A stretch of 64,000 nucleotides of DNA from JAHEKO01 sp965212505 (GTDB taxonomy: Bacteria; Acidobacteriota; Thermoanaerobaculia; Multivoradales; JAHEKO01): positions 4,774,001-4,838,000 of the forward strand of contig OZ243123.1 in assembly GCA_965212505.1 (NCBI GenBank). The letters run 5' to 3'. The notes under the pieces are model-generated. The model saw nothing but the letters and a program-made list of their open reading frames with translations. It was not told the DNA's origin and did no database searches. Of the stretch, positions 26,029 through 32,990 are shown piece after piece; the first letter of the stretch is position 1; every line of letters starts with the position of its first letter. A program made the translations under genes and the position numbers.

Positions 26029-26550
26029 ATGAAGAAGTCGAACCTCATCGTCACGCTCGTCGTGCTGACGATCGTTTCGTCTTTGCCCGCCGTCGCGGGT
26101 GGCGTCGACCGCATGATCATCGTGCCCGAGAAGTGGCAGGGGGCCTACGACTTTGGCTACGCGCCGGCGATTCGGGTTGGGGAGTGGGTCGTGATCTCGG
26201 GGATACCGGCGAGTGGCGAAGGGACCTACGAGGACAAGGTTCGGCGGATGTACGAGCGGGCCGAGGAGCTGCTGACGGCTTCGGGGGCGACGTGGGCCGA
26301 TGTGGTCGAGTTGACGAGCTTCCACCTGGAGTCGAAGGACTCGGCGCAGTTTGGGGCTGAGTTCGGAAAGTACATGCCGATTCACAAGGAGTTCCTTGGG
26401 GACCATCGGCCGGCTTGGACGGCGGTGGGGACCACGGCGTTGCTGTCGCCTTCGGCGGTGGTAGAGACGAAGTTCGTGGCGGTTGTGGGGTCGGGGGCGA
26501 GTTCACGGGTCGTGCGACATGTAGACGGGGCGGAGGGCTCGGGCGAGTAG
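26029..26550 (+). CDS. exported RidA/YjgF-family protein
   Basis: A 173-residue RidA-fold protein with a signal peptide (MKKSNLIVTLVVLTIVSSLPAVAGG) and AAGGAGAG before the ATG. Family pattern: FGYAPAIRVGEWVVISGIPA, RMYERAEELLTASGATWADVVELTSFHL, HRPAWTAVGTTALLSPSAVVE. Cytosolic RidA deaminates reactive enamines. Here the catalytic-loop Arg seems retained (HRPAWT), but export argues for another role. Usual length is ~130; the extra residues are the signal and a C-terminal tail. Confidence 0.8.
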   Translation: MKKSNLIVTLVVLTIVSSLPAVAGGVDRMIIVPEKWQGAYDFGYAPAIRVGEWVVISGIPASGEGTYEDKVRRMYERAEELLTASGATWADVVELTSFHLESKDSAQFGAEFGKYMPIHKEFLGDHRPAWTAVGTTALLSPSAVVETKFVAVVGSGASSRVVRHVDGAEGSGE

Positions 26551-26587
26551 AGCGCGAGAAGAGGTGGCGCAGTTCGGGGTCGCCCAG

Positions 26588-26640
26588 GGTTGTGGGGCCC
26601 GGCGGGGGGGGGCTTTCTAGGCGGTGCTCGAGCCGCCTAG
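26588..26640 (+). terminator. G-rich tract followed by an 8-bp hairpin after the RidA-like gene
   Basis: Runs of 3, 4 and 9 G (26588-26612) could fold as a G-quadruplex. Next comes CTAGGCGG at 26617-26624 paired with CCGCCTAG at 26633-26640 around an 8-base loop. The hairpin is 66 bases past the RidA-like stop and may terminate its transcript. A second 9-G run followed by CCGCCTAGCG recurs at about 26746-26764, just before the thioesterase gene. Confidence 0.45.
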
Positions 26641-26810
26641 CGTCTGCCTCTGCGCGCCGGCGAGAAGCCGCTGCCTCCCACGAACCCTGGACGACCTAGA
26701 ACTGCGCATCTATCAAATCGGTTGGGTCTCGAACCGCCGGCCTCCGGGGGGGGGCCGCCTAGCGGCGCTCAGGCTGTCGAACCGCCGTTTTCGTGGCAAC
26801 ATCTGGCGCC

Positions 26811-27236
26811 ATGCGAGAAGTCGGACGGCCGGTGATTCATCCCTGGCACTGCGATCAGTACGGGCACATGAACGTGCGCTGGTATTCGCACTTCTTTGAC
26901 GACGCGAATTTCAGTCTGTGGCACGGCACCGGGCTCGACCTGCGGGGGATGCAGGAGGCGGGCGTGCACACGGTGGTGGCGGAGACGAGGACTCGGTTTA
27001 TTCGGGAGTGTCTGGCGGGGGAGGGGTTTGTGATCACCGGAGCGTTCACGCACCTCGGAAAGAAGAGCATCCACTCCTACTTCGAGATGCACCATCTGAC
27101 GACCGAGAAACTGCACGGCGTGCAGGACGTCTACGAAGTCTTCTTCGATGCGGGCTCTCGGAGCTCGGTCGAGGCGCCGACAGATGCGCGTACGGTGCTC
27201 GAGCCGTTGATCGAAAGACGCTCGTCACGCGAGTAG
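26811..27236 (+). CDS. hotdog-fold acyl-CoA thioesterase
   Basis: A 141-residue 4HBT-type thioesterase. Motif: HPWHCDQYGHMNVRWYSHFFDDA, with the Asp of D-Q-Y-G-H-M-N expected to be catalytic, then ETRTRFIRECLAGEGFVI and GKKSIHSYFEMHH. It should hydrolyse a short- or aryl-acyl-CoA in the cytoplasm. The ATG at 26811 is chosen; GTG 26793 would add six residues. No strong ribosome site is seen. It stands alone between a G-rich gap and a convergent gene. Confidence 0.82.
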   Translation: MREVGRPVIHPWHCDQYGHMNVRWYSHFFDDANFSLWHGTGLDLRGMQEAGVHTVVAETRTRFIRECLAGEGFVITGAFTHLGKKSIHSYFEMHHLTTEKLHGVQDVYEVFFDAGSRSSVEAPTDARTVLEPLIERRSSRE

Positions 27237-27311
27237 GAGCGGGCTCCTTCATCACGAAAGGCGGCGCGCCCCGGCGGCCGTTTGGACCACCGAGGCGCGT
27301 AGGTCGCCGAG

Positions 27312-28010
27312 TCAGGAAGGTTCCTCAAGCGCCGCCAGCGCCTGCTCGACGCCGGGAAGCCAGAATTGGATCCACTCGGAGTTGAAGAGAGTGGTCCGAG
27401 CGCGGTCGTTGACGTTGCGGGTCGCCTCTTCGGCCTGGCGGAGCAGGTGTCGGGCGGCGAGCAGCAGGCTGCGGTTCTCCTCGCCGCGTCCGCGGCCGGC
27501 GAGGTCGGTGCCGAGCATGACCATGACCACGGGGTTCAGTGCATCCACGGTGGCGGCTCGGTGAAGTGCTGCCGAAGAGCGCTCGGACCATTCGGCTCCG
27601 TCTTCGCTACCCCAGGCCCGGAAACGGAAGATCAGTGCCTGGAGCACCTCCAGACTCGATGCATCGCGGTCGGTTGCTGCGGAGTTGAGCTCCTTCGCGC
27701 GCTCGAGATGGCTCTGGGCGCGGTCGAGAAACGCGCTGAGTGTGTCTCCGTCGGCCTCGCCGGACCGCCGCGTCAGCATGGCGATCTGAGTCTCTTCGTA
27801 GGACGTCCAGAAGTGCCCGAGCCACTCGCTCGGGTGATCTCGGGTGACCTGCCGAAAGGCCTCCAGGGCTTGTGCCTGCTCTTCGAGTGAGCTTGCCGCT
27901 TCGTGGGCCGCAAGGGCGGCGCGGAGGTCGGTCCGGTAGTCCGCGTGCGCGGCGGCGGCGAGCAAAAGGCAGGCGGTGGCAATCAGGGTGGCGCGACGTC
28001 GTCGGTGCAT
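27312..28010 (-). CDS. secreted helical (TPR-like) protein
   Basis: A 232-residue exported protein with AGGAGAG before the ATG and a signal peptide (MHRRRRATLIATACLLLAAAAHA). The rest is helical with tandem-repeat character (ALAAHEAASSLEEQAQALEAF, FLDRAQSHLERAKELNSAA, LLLAARHLLRQAEEAT). The spacing resembles the solenoid of small TPR-like periplasmic proteins. No enzyme motif. It diverges from the winged-helix/PD40 regulator across 142 bp and may be its target. Confidence 0.6.
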   Translation of the reverse strand: MHRRRRATLIATACLLLAAAAHADYRTDLRAALAAHEAASSLEEQAQALEAFRQVTRDHPSEWLGHFWTSYEETQIAMLTRRSGEADGDTLSAFLDRAQSHLERAKELNSAATDRDASSLEVLQALIFRFRAWGSEDGAEWSERSSAALHRAATVDALNPVVMVMLGTDLAGRGRGEENRSLLLAARHLLRQAEEATRNVNDRARTTLFNSEWIQFWLPGVEQALAALEEPS

Positions 28011-28138
28011 GGCGGTCTCTCCTGTTGTTGAAGGTAGTTGCACTTCTCTCGCGTCGCCTACGCGATCGGTCGTCGAGGGTTGTCCGAACCGAGGTGTCTT
28101 TTTGGTGAGGGTGAAGCGAAGTGGGGGGAAGCGTCGGC

Positions 28139-28144
28139 TAGCAT
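28139..28144 (+). promoter_or_regulatory. -10-like box, candidate leaderless start
   Basis: TAGCAT ends 8 bases before the ATG at 28153 with no Shine-Dalgarno between them, the same arrangement as at 1155-1169. No -35 was recognised, so the call is tentative. Confidence 0.35.
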
Positions 28145-28152
28145 CCAGCGGT

Positions 28153-30240
28153 ATGCGAACCCCGGCAGAGGTGGGAGCGACGTCTCCGGCCTCCTTCCGC
28201 CTGGGAGAGCTCGAGATCGACGTCGAGTTGGGGCGTTTGACCCACGCCGACGGCAGCGTCGTCCGCCTCGAGCCGAAGACGCTCGAGCTTCTGCGGGTGC
28301 TGGCCGAGAGCGCGCCTCGACCGGTCCCTCGAGCGGCGCTCAAGTCGCGGATCTGGAACGGCGATCACATCGCCCCCGGCGCTCTCAAACACCTAGTCTG
28401 GCAGTTGCGCCGCGACCTTCGTGACGAGGCGTCGGCCCCTCGCTACGTCGAGACGGTCCGGGGTCGCGGCTATCGACTGCTCGTGGATCCCTCGGCCAAC
28501 CCTCAGGAGGGCGCGGCTCGGTGGCACCGTGGATGGCTCCCTCTCGGTGCGCTCGCTCTGGTGGCGCTCGTGCTCGTCATCGTGCTGCGCTGGACGGGCG
28601 AACCTCCGCTCGTCACTCTGGAGCCGCTCGCTCGGCCGGTGACCTCGCTGCCGGGCAACGAGTTGGGCGCGGCGCTCTCCGCCGAGGGCTCTTTCGTCGT
28701 CTTCTCCTGGGACGGAGGCGAAGCGGGTGGAGACTACGATCTGTTTCGCATCCCGACTTCCGGCGGGGCGCCCGAGCTCGTGACGGGCGGCCCCAGTGAC
28801 GAGCTCGAGCCGGCGCTCTCTCCGGGAGACCGACGTTTGGCCTTCCTGCGGGGCGATGTTGCGAGCGGCGGACGTGAGCTCTGGGTTCGTGAGGTCGAGT
28901 CCGGTCGAGAAGCTCACCTCGCGACGACCGACGGTCGGTTGCTCGACGTGGCCTGGCTGAGTGCGGAGGAGCTGGTGGTGGTGGAGCGTGCGGAGGACGG
29001 CGCGTCGAGCCGGCTCCGCGCCCTGTCTCTGGACGGGGCCGCGCGCGAGCTGACGAATCCGCCGCCGCCGACATCCGACCTCTTTCCCGCCCTCTCCCCA
29101 GACGCCCAGCGGCTGGCCTTCTATCGCCGGACTCGTGCCGGCGCCGGCAAGATCCACCTCGTCGACCTGCGGTCTGGAGAGTTGCGTGCACTCGAGACGC
29201 CGACGGGACGCGTGGCGGGCCTCGCCTTCGAGGCCTCGGGAGACTCGCTGATCGTCAGCTCGGATCGGGTGCCCCCTCGTGGGTTGTGGTCCATTTCGCT
29301 TCGCGACGCGCGCGCACGCTGGCTGGGTCTGCCTGGCTCGTTCGTGACCGACCCGTCCAGCGGGCCGTCGGGCTCCCTCGTCTACCAGGATCAGCTCTGT
29401 GATTCGAATGTCTGGGCGCTGTACCTCGACGCCTCGGGGGGGTCGAGCCGATCGGCGGTCGCCGAGTCGATGGCGTCGACGCGTCAAGACATGCACCCGA
29501 CCCTGTCGCCGGGAGGCGATCGCCTGGCGCTGATCTCGAACCGAAGTGGCGAGAACCAAATCTGGATTTCGAACTGGCCCGAGGGGACACCGCAGCGGTT
29601 GCCGACCGATGGTCTGTCGGTCGGTTCGATCGACTGGTCGCCCGACGGCGAGGCGATCGCGTTTGGCGCGCTCTCCAAAGGCGGAGTGGCTGCCGTTTAC
29701 GTAGTCGACATCGTCGGTGGCTCGCCCCGCGTCGTGTCGAGGCCGGGCTTGCAGAGCGTTACGCCTCGCTGGTCACGAGACGGCGCGAGTCTCTACTACG
29801 CTGTGTGGAGTGAGGACGACTGGTGGATCGAACGGCGAGACGTCGGTTCCGACGAATGGCGCATTTTGGCCCGCGGAATGGCCGCTCAAGAGGACGTCGA
29901 CGCCTCGTCTCTTTGGATTCTCGACGCGCATGGTGGCGGCCTGGTTCGAAGGCCTGCCGCCGGAGACCGTGAGCCGGTCGCTCTCGGCGTCACAGTCGCC
30001 GACGCCGAGAGTTGGCGAGTGACGAGCGACGGTGTGGTCTACCTGCAGTGGACGCGGGATGGTCGGCGCGAGGTCCGTCGCTGGAGTCACTCGAGCGGCG
30101 CGTCGGAGACGCTGGCCGAGCTCGAGGCCAACCTGCCCTATCCGGCGGGACTCAGCGTCTCCCCGGACGGTCGGACGATCTTTTGGACGCGGATTGATCG
30201 AGTGGCGAGCGACCTGATGTTCGTGCCGCGGGTGCCCTAG
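28153..30240 (+). CDS. membrane-bound winged-helix regulator with PD40/TolB-type propeller
   Basis: A 695-residue regulator. An OmpR-type winged helix occupies about residues 12-112 (FRLGELEIDVELGRL, LEPKTLELLRVLAESAP, YVETVRGRGYRLLV). One membrane helix lies at about 130-150 (LPLGALALVALVLVIVL). A C-terminal beta-propeller of TolB/PD40 units follows (LSPGDRRLAFLRG, LSPDAQRLAFYRR, LSPGGDRLALISNRSGENQIW, WSPDGEAIAFGAL, VSPDGRTIFWTR). The DNA-binding part is cytoplasmic and the propeller is outside, probably sensing a ligand or protein. The ATG at 28153 is chosen because the fold starts there; the longer upstream frame looks non-coding. Confidence 0.88.
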   Translation: MRTPAEVGATSPASFRLGELEIDVELGRLTHADGSVVRLEPKTLELLRVLAESAPRPVPRAALKSRIWNGDHIAPGALKHLVWQLRRDLRDEASAPRYVETVRGRGYRLLVDPSANPQEGAARWHRGWLPLGALALVALVLVIVLRWTGEPPLVTLEPLARPVTSLPGNELGAALSAEGSFVVFSWDGGEAGGDYDLFRIPTSGGAPELVTGGPSDELEPALSPGDRRLAFLRGDVASGGRELWVREVESGREAHLATTDGRLLDVAWLSAEELVVVERAEDGASSRLRALSLDGAARELTNPPPPTSDLFPALSPDAQRLAFYRRTRAGAGKIHLVDLRSGELRALETPTGRVAGLAFEASGDSLIVSSDRVPPRGLWSISLRDARARWLGLPGSFVTDPSSGPSGSLVYQDQLCDSNVWALYLDASGGSSRSAVAESMASTRQDMHPTLSPGGDRLALISNRSGENQIWISNWPEGTPQRLPTDGLSVGSIDWSPDGEAIAFGALSKGGVAAVYVVDIVGGSPRVVSRPGLQSVTPRWSRDGASLYYAVWSEDDWWIERRDVGSDEWRILARGMAAQEDVDASSLWILDAHGGGLVRRPAAGDREPVALGVTVADAESWRVTSDGVVYLQWTRDGRREVRRWSHSSGASETLAELEANLPYPAGLSVSPDGRTIFWTRIDRVASDLMFVPRVP

Positions 30241-30268
30241 CCCGACCTGCTGACGCCAGGTCTATCTA

Positions 30269-30350
30269 GCGACCGCGAGTGCTGGGGCCGGTGGAATTTC
30301 CCGCGGTCGCAAGAGTCGCGCACCTTCAAGCGCCCGCGGGCGCTCGCGAC
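30269..30350. terminator. double inverted-repeat terminator between convergent genes
   Basis: GCGACCGCG at 30269-30277 pairs with 30302-30310. A perfect 16-bp palindrome, AGCGCCCGCGGGCGCT, lies at 30329-30344 and is itself bracketed by GTCGCG (30315-30320) and CGCGAC (30345-30350). The location between two convergent stops fits a bidirectional terminator; no T run is present. Confidence 0.6.
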
Positions 30351-30371
30351 GAGTCGGAGTGAGAAGGCCGG

Positions 30372-31043
30372 CTAGTTCAGTCGCACGGAGGCGTCGCCGA
30401 TGCCAAGCTTGATCGCCATGCGCGAATCGCCCGGGCCGTTCGCCCAGTCGAGCTTCGCGCCGATCAGCATCTTCCGCTTCGCTGAGAGATAGCGATCCTC
30501 GGTGCGCAGCGAGGCGTCGCCGATGCGGGTCGAGAGGCCGACCGAGGCGAAGCTGTCTGACGGAGCGCTCACTTCGATCGCGCCGATCGACATGCCGATG
30601 TCGAGGTCTTGCGGGCCGGCGTCGATGGTCAGGGCACCGATACCCATCTTCACGATCAGCGGCGCACGCTCGGGAACGATGATGGTCGCTTCGACGCCGA
30701 GCTTCTTCATCTCGCGTCGAGACATGCCCTTGAGCTCGACCTTCACGCGATCGTCGAGATCGGTCTGCTGGAGTCGGATGCGAGCGACGCGTTTCTGGCA
30801 ATATTCCTCGGAGACCTCTTTGCATGTGGCATGAATTTCGAGCCGAGCGTCGAAGACCGGCCGGGCTTCGATGTCGAGCTCGCCAACCTTGAACGCCACC
30901 TCGAACGCCTTACCTTCGGGGATCGGTACCAGGTAGACGGGCTCGCCGATCACCACGATCGACTCCGAGAAGACGGCGTTGCCGGCGCCGGCGGGGGCGA
31001 CCGCGAAGATCACGAGAAGAAGGGTTGTGAAAAGGCGTTGCAT
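30372..31043 (-). CDS. secreted protein with DUF4097-like repeats
   Basis: A 223-residue exported protein with a signal peptide (MQRLFTTLLLVIFAVAPAGAG) and GGAGA upstream. The C-terminal half has repeated short strands with Gly-Ala turns (KMGIGALTIDAG, DIGMSIGAIEVSAPS, LSTRIGDASLRTE, LGIGDASVRLN) like the beta-solenoid adhesin DUF4097 class. Two Cys (CKEVSEEYC) may form a disulfide. Function unknown. It diverges from the membrane-protein gene at 31188. Confidence 0.6.
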   Translation of the reverse strand: MQRLFTTLLLVIFAVAPAGAGNAVFSESIVVIGEPVYLVPIPEGKAFEVAFKVGELDIEARPVFDARLEIHATCKEVSEEYCQKRVARIRLQQTDLDDRVKVELKGMSRREMKKLGVEATIIVPERAPLIVKMGIGALTIDAGPQDLDIGMSIGAIEVSAPSDSFASVGLSTRIGDASLRTEDRYLSAKRKMLIGAKLDWANGPGDSRMAIKLGIGDASVRLN

Positions 31044-31187
31044 GGCGGAAGTCTCCAAAGTCGGTCTCACGTTCCTCTGTGCAATACGCAGGGCGCCGAG
31101 GGCTTGTTACAGCGACTGTTAGACTTGGTCAAAACCGAACGCAGTTCAATGCCGCCGAGCGCAGAGCTCGGTGCACGGAGGGCCGAG

Positions 31188-31751
31188 ATGGAATTCGTGA
31201 TGAGTTTCTGGGTGCCGATTCTCTGCACTACAGGCGTGGTCTTTGTGGCCAGCTGGTTGGTCTGGATGGTGCTCCCGCACCACAAGTCGGACTGGCGTCG
31301 ATTCGAGAACGAGGATGAGGTCATGGTGGCGATTCGCGAGGGCATGACCGACTCGGGCGAGTACCAGTTTCCGTACGTCGACCCGAAGGGCTGGAAAGAC
31401 CCCGAGGTGTCCAAGAGGTGGGCTGCCGGCCCGACCGGGATCGTCGTGGTCTTCGCGAGCGGCCGTATGCAGATGTGGAAGCCACTGTTGCAGCACTTTC
31501 TGCACACGTTGGTGCTGACGATCCTCGTCTGCTTCTTTGCCTACCGGAGCCTCGGCTTCGGAGCGCAGTACCTCTCGGTGCTGCGGGTCGCCGGGTTCGT
31601 CGCGGTACTGGCGTATGTCGGGCCGCTCGCCACGCAGTCGATCTGGTTCGGCCGACCGTGGGGAACGATGCTCAAGCACATGGTCGACGGCGTGGTCTAC
31701 GGCCTGCTGATGGCGAGCATGCTCGGCTGGCTCTGGCCCTTCAGCGCCTAG
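31188..31751 (+). CDS. small multi-pass membrane protein, function unknown
   Basis: A 187-residue protein with a GGAGGG site before the ATG. Four membrane segments can be seen: about 5-28 (VPILCTTGVVFVASWLVWMVL), 103-123 (HFLHTLVLTILVCFFAYRSLG), 132-150 and 165-186. The soluble loop after the first helix has HHKSDWRRFENEDEVM. No family is recognised. It is 69 bases upstream of the MsrA-like gene and could be the first gene of that operon. Confidence 0.65.
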   Translation: MEFVMSFWVPILCTTGVVFVASWLVWMVLPHHKSDWRRFENEDEVMVAIREGMTDSGEYQFPYVDPKGWKDPEVSKRWAAGPTGIVVVFASGRMQMWKPLLQHFLHTLVLTILVCFFAYRSLGFGAQYLSVLRVAGFVAVLAYVGPLATQSIWFGRPWGTMLKHMVDGVVYGLLMASMLGWLWPFSA

Positions 31752-31820
31752 ACGAGCGTCGCCGGTCCGTCCGGCTGGGTACGTGATACTTCCGTGAACG
31801 GCGTCCCCTAGGATCGCTCG

Positions 31821-32336
31821 ATGATCCAGTTCCCGCGCACGCGTTTGCTCACTCTCTTTGCCCTGCTCGCGGGTGTGTTCCCCGCACTGGCCGCTGCAGA
31901 GGCGAGGCCAACGCTCGAGACCGCCACCTTCTCGATGTACTGCTACTGGACGGGTGAGGCGACCTTGGGGCAGGTCGACGGTGTGCTCGCCTCGCGCATC
32001 GGTCACTGGGGCGGCAAGGAGATCGTGCAGGTTGACTACGATCCGGCCAAGACCGACGTCAGTTCGCTCGTTCGAGCGCTCGAGCGCCGGCGCTCGTTCT
32101 ACTCGGTGGTGCTCGACCGCGACGCGGCGTCGCCGCCGGTCGACAAGGTGTCGAGGCTCGACGGCAAGCCGCACTTCATCGAGGCCAAGCACAGCCTGCG
32201 ACGCCGGCACCCGGAGCTGTATGCTCTCGGTCTCAGCGAAGAGCAGGCGATTGCGCTCAACAGTTGGAGCTACTTCGGAGGAACCATGCCGGACGTACTG
32301 ACCGACAGACAGAAGGAAAGGCTCGCGTCGCGCTGA
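31821..32336 (+). CDS. exported MsrA-like protein with altered active site
   Basis: A 171-residue exported protein with a signal peptide (about 1-26). The mature part follows the MsrA layout: ATFSMYCYWTGEATLGQVDGV, GHWGG, then IVQVDYDPAKTDVSSLVRALE matches the MsrA pattern F-x-M-x-C-x-W, GV, G-x-x-GG and V-x-V-x-YDP. The catalytic GCFWG is changed to YCYWT, keeping Cys and Trp. It may reduce methionine sulfoxide or another thiol/sulfoxide outside the cytoplasm, or be a non-catalytic relative. Its stop overlaps the next start (TGATG). TAGGAT lies 6 bases before the ATG and can serve as either -10 box or ribosome site. Confidence 0.6.
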   Translation: MIQFPRTRLLTLFALLAGVFPALAAAEARPTLETATFSMYCYWTGEATLGQVDGVLASRIGHWGGKEIVQVDYDPAKTDVSSLVRALERRRSFYSVVLDRDAASPPVDKVSRLDGKPHFIEAKHSLRRRHPELYALGLSEEQAIALNSWSYFGGTMPDVLTDRQKERLASR

Positions 32337-32980
32337 TGGTTCGGGCTTGGCTACGGCTCGCTGTGGTCGGCGTGGGACTCCTGGCGTCGGTCGGCCTCTC
32401 GGCGCAGCGTTCCGAACCGAGCGAGCCGTCGGTCGTCGATCGGCGACCGGCCGAAGGCGAACAGTGCCTCGTCTGTCGGCAGGCGATCGACTACGGAGAG
32501 ATCGTCGAGATTCGCTACAAGGGGCGGAGCTTCCACGTTTCAGAGGCGATGCTCGAGGACTTCCGGGCCGACCCTGAGCTCTACTTCGAGGCTCTCGAGG
32601 CCCACTCGGCGCTTTTCGACGAAGGGGCGATGGAGACCTCGTCGATGCGGATGGGTTGGCTGAACTTCGGGTTCTACGTGCTGATCGGTCTCGTCTTCGG
32701 CGCCGCCTGCTCGTACATCGCTCTCGATCGCGGGCTGCCCGCCGTCGGCTGGTTCTTCGCCGGGCTGGCGGTCAACGTCCTGGCGCTCGCCGTCCTGTTG
32801 ACTCGGCCTCGAGGAGAGCCGGGGCTCGCTGGAGCTCCCGGGCTGGCCAAGATTCCGTCGACCCATACGCCGCAGTCGTGCCTCGACTGTGGAAACACGA
32901 ACCATCCATCGGCCAGGGTCTGTAGCGGCTGTGGAAAGGCTCTGGATCCGGCGTTCGACGCCGAAACGCAGCGAGTCTGA
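32336..32980 (+). CDS. membrane protein with YHS/TRASH-like Cys domain and zinc ribbon
   Basis: A 214-residue protein whose ATG overlaps the MsrA-like stop. An N-terminal hydrophobic leader (8-24) is followed by a YHS/TRASH-like module (EGEQCLVCRQAIDYGEIVEI, then RYKGRSFHVSEAMLEDFRADPELYF), two membrane helices (about 105-150) and a C-terminal zinc ribbon (CLDCGNTNHPSARVCSGCG). YHS-like modules bind metals, often copper. The Cys pairs could also be redox-active. The context places it between an exported MsrA-like protein and a membrane flavin/Fe-S protein. Confidence 0.65.
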   Translation: MVRAWLRLAVVGVGLLASVGLSAQRSEPSEPSVVDRRPAEGEQCLVCRQAIDYGEIVEIRYKGRSFHVSEAMLEDFRADPELYFEALEAHSALFDEGAMETSSMRMGWLNFGFYVLIGLVFGAACSYIALDRGLPAVGWFFAGLAVNVLALAVLLTRPRGEPGLAGAPGLAKIPSTHTPQSCLDCGNTNHPSARVCSGCGKALDPAFDAETQRV

Positions 32981-32990
32981 GAGGTCGTAG

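Noticed and set aside
31821..32336. Second selenoprotein candidate (MsrA-like)
   Set aside because: The active-site codon is Cys and there is no in-frame TGA before the true stop.
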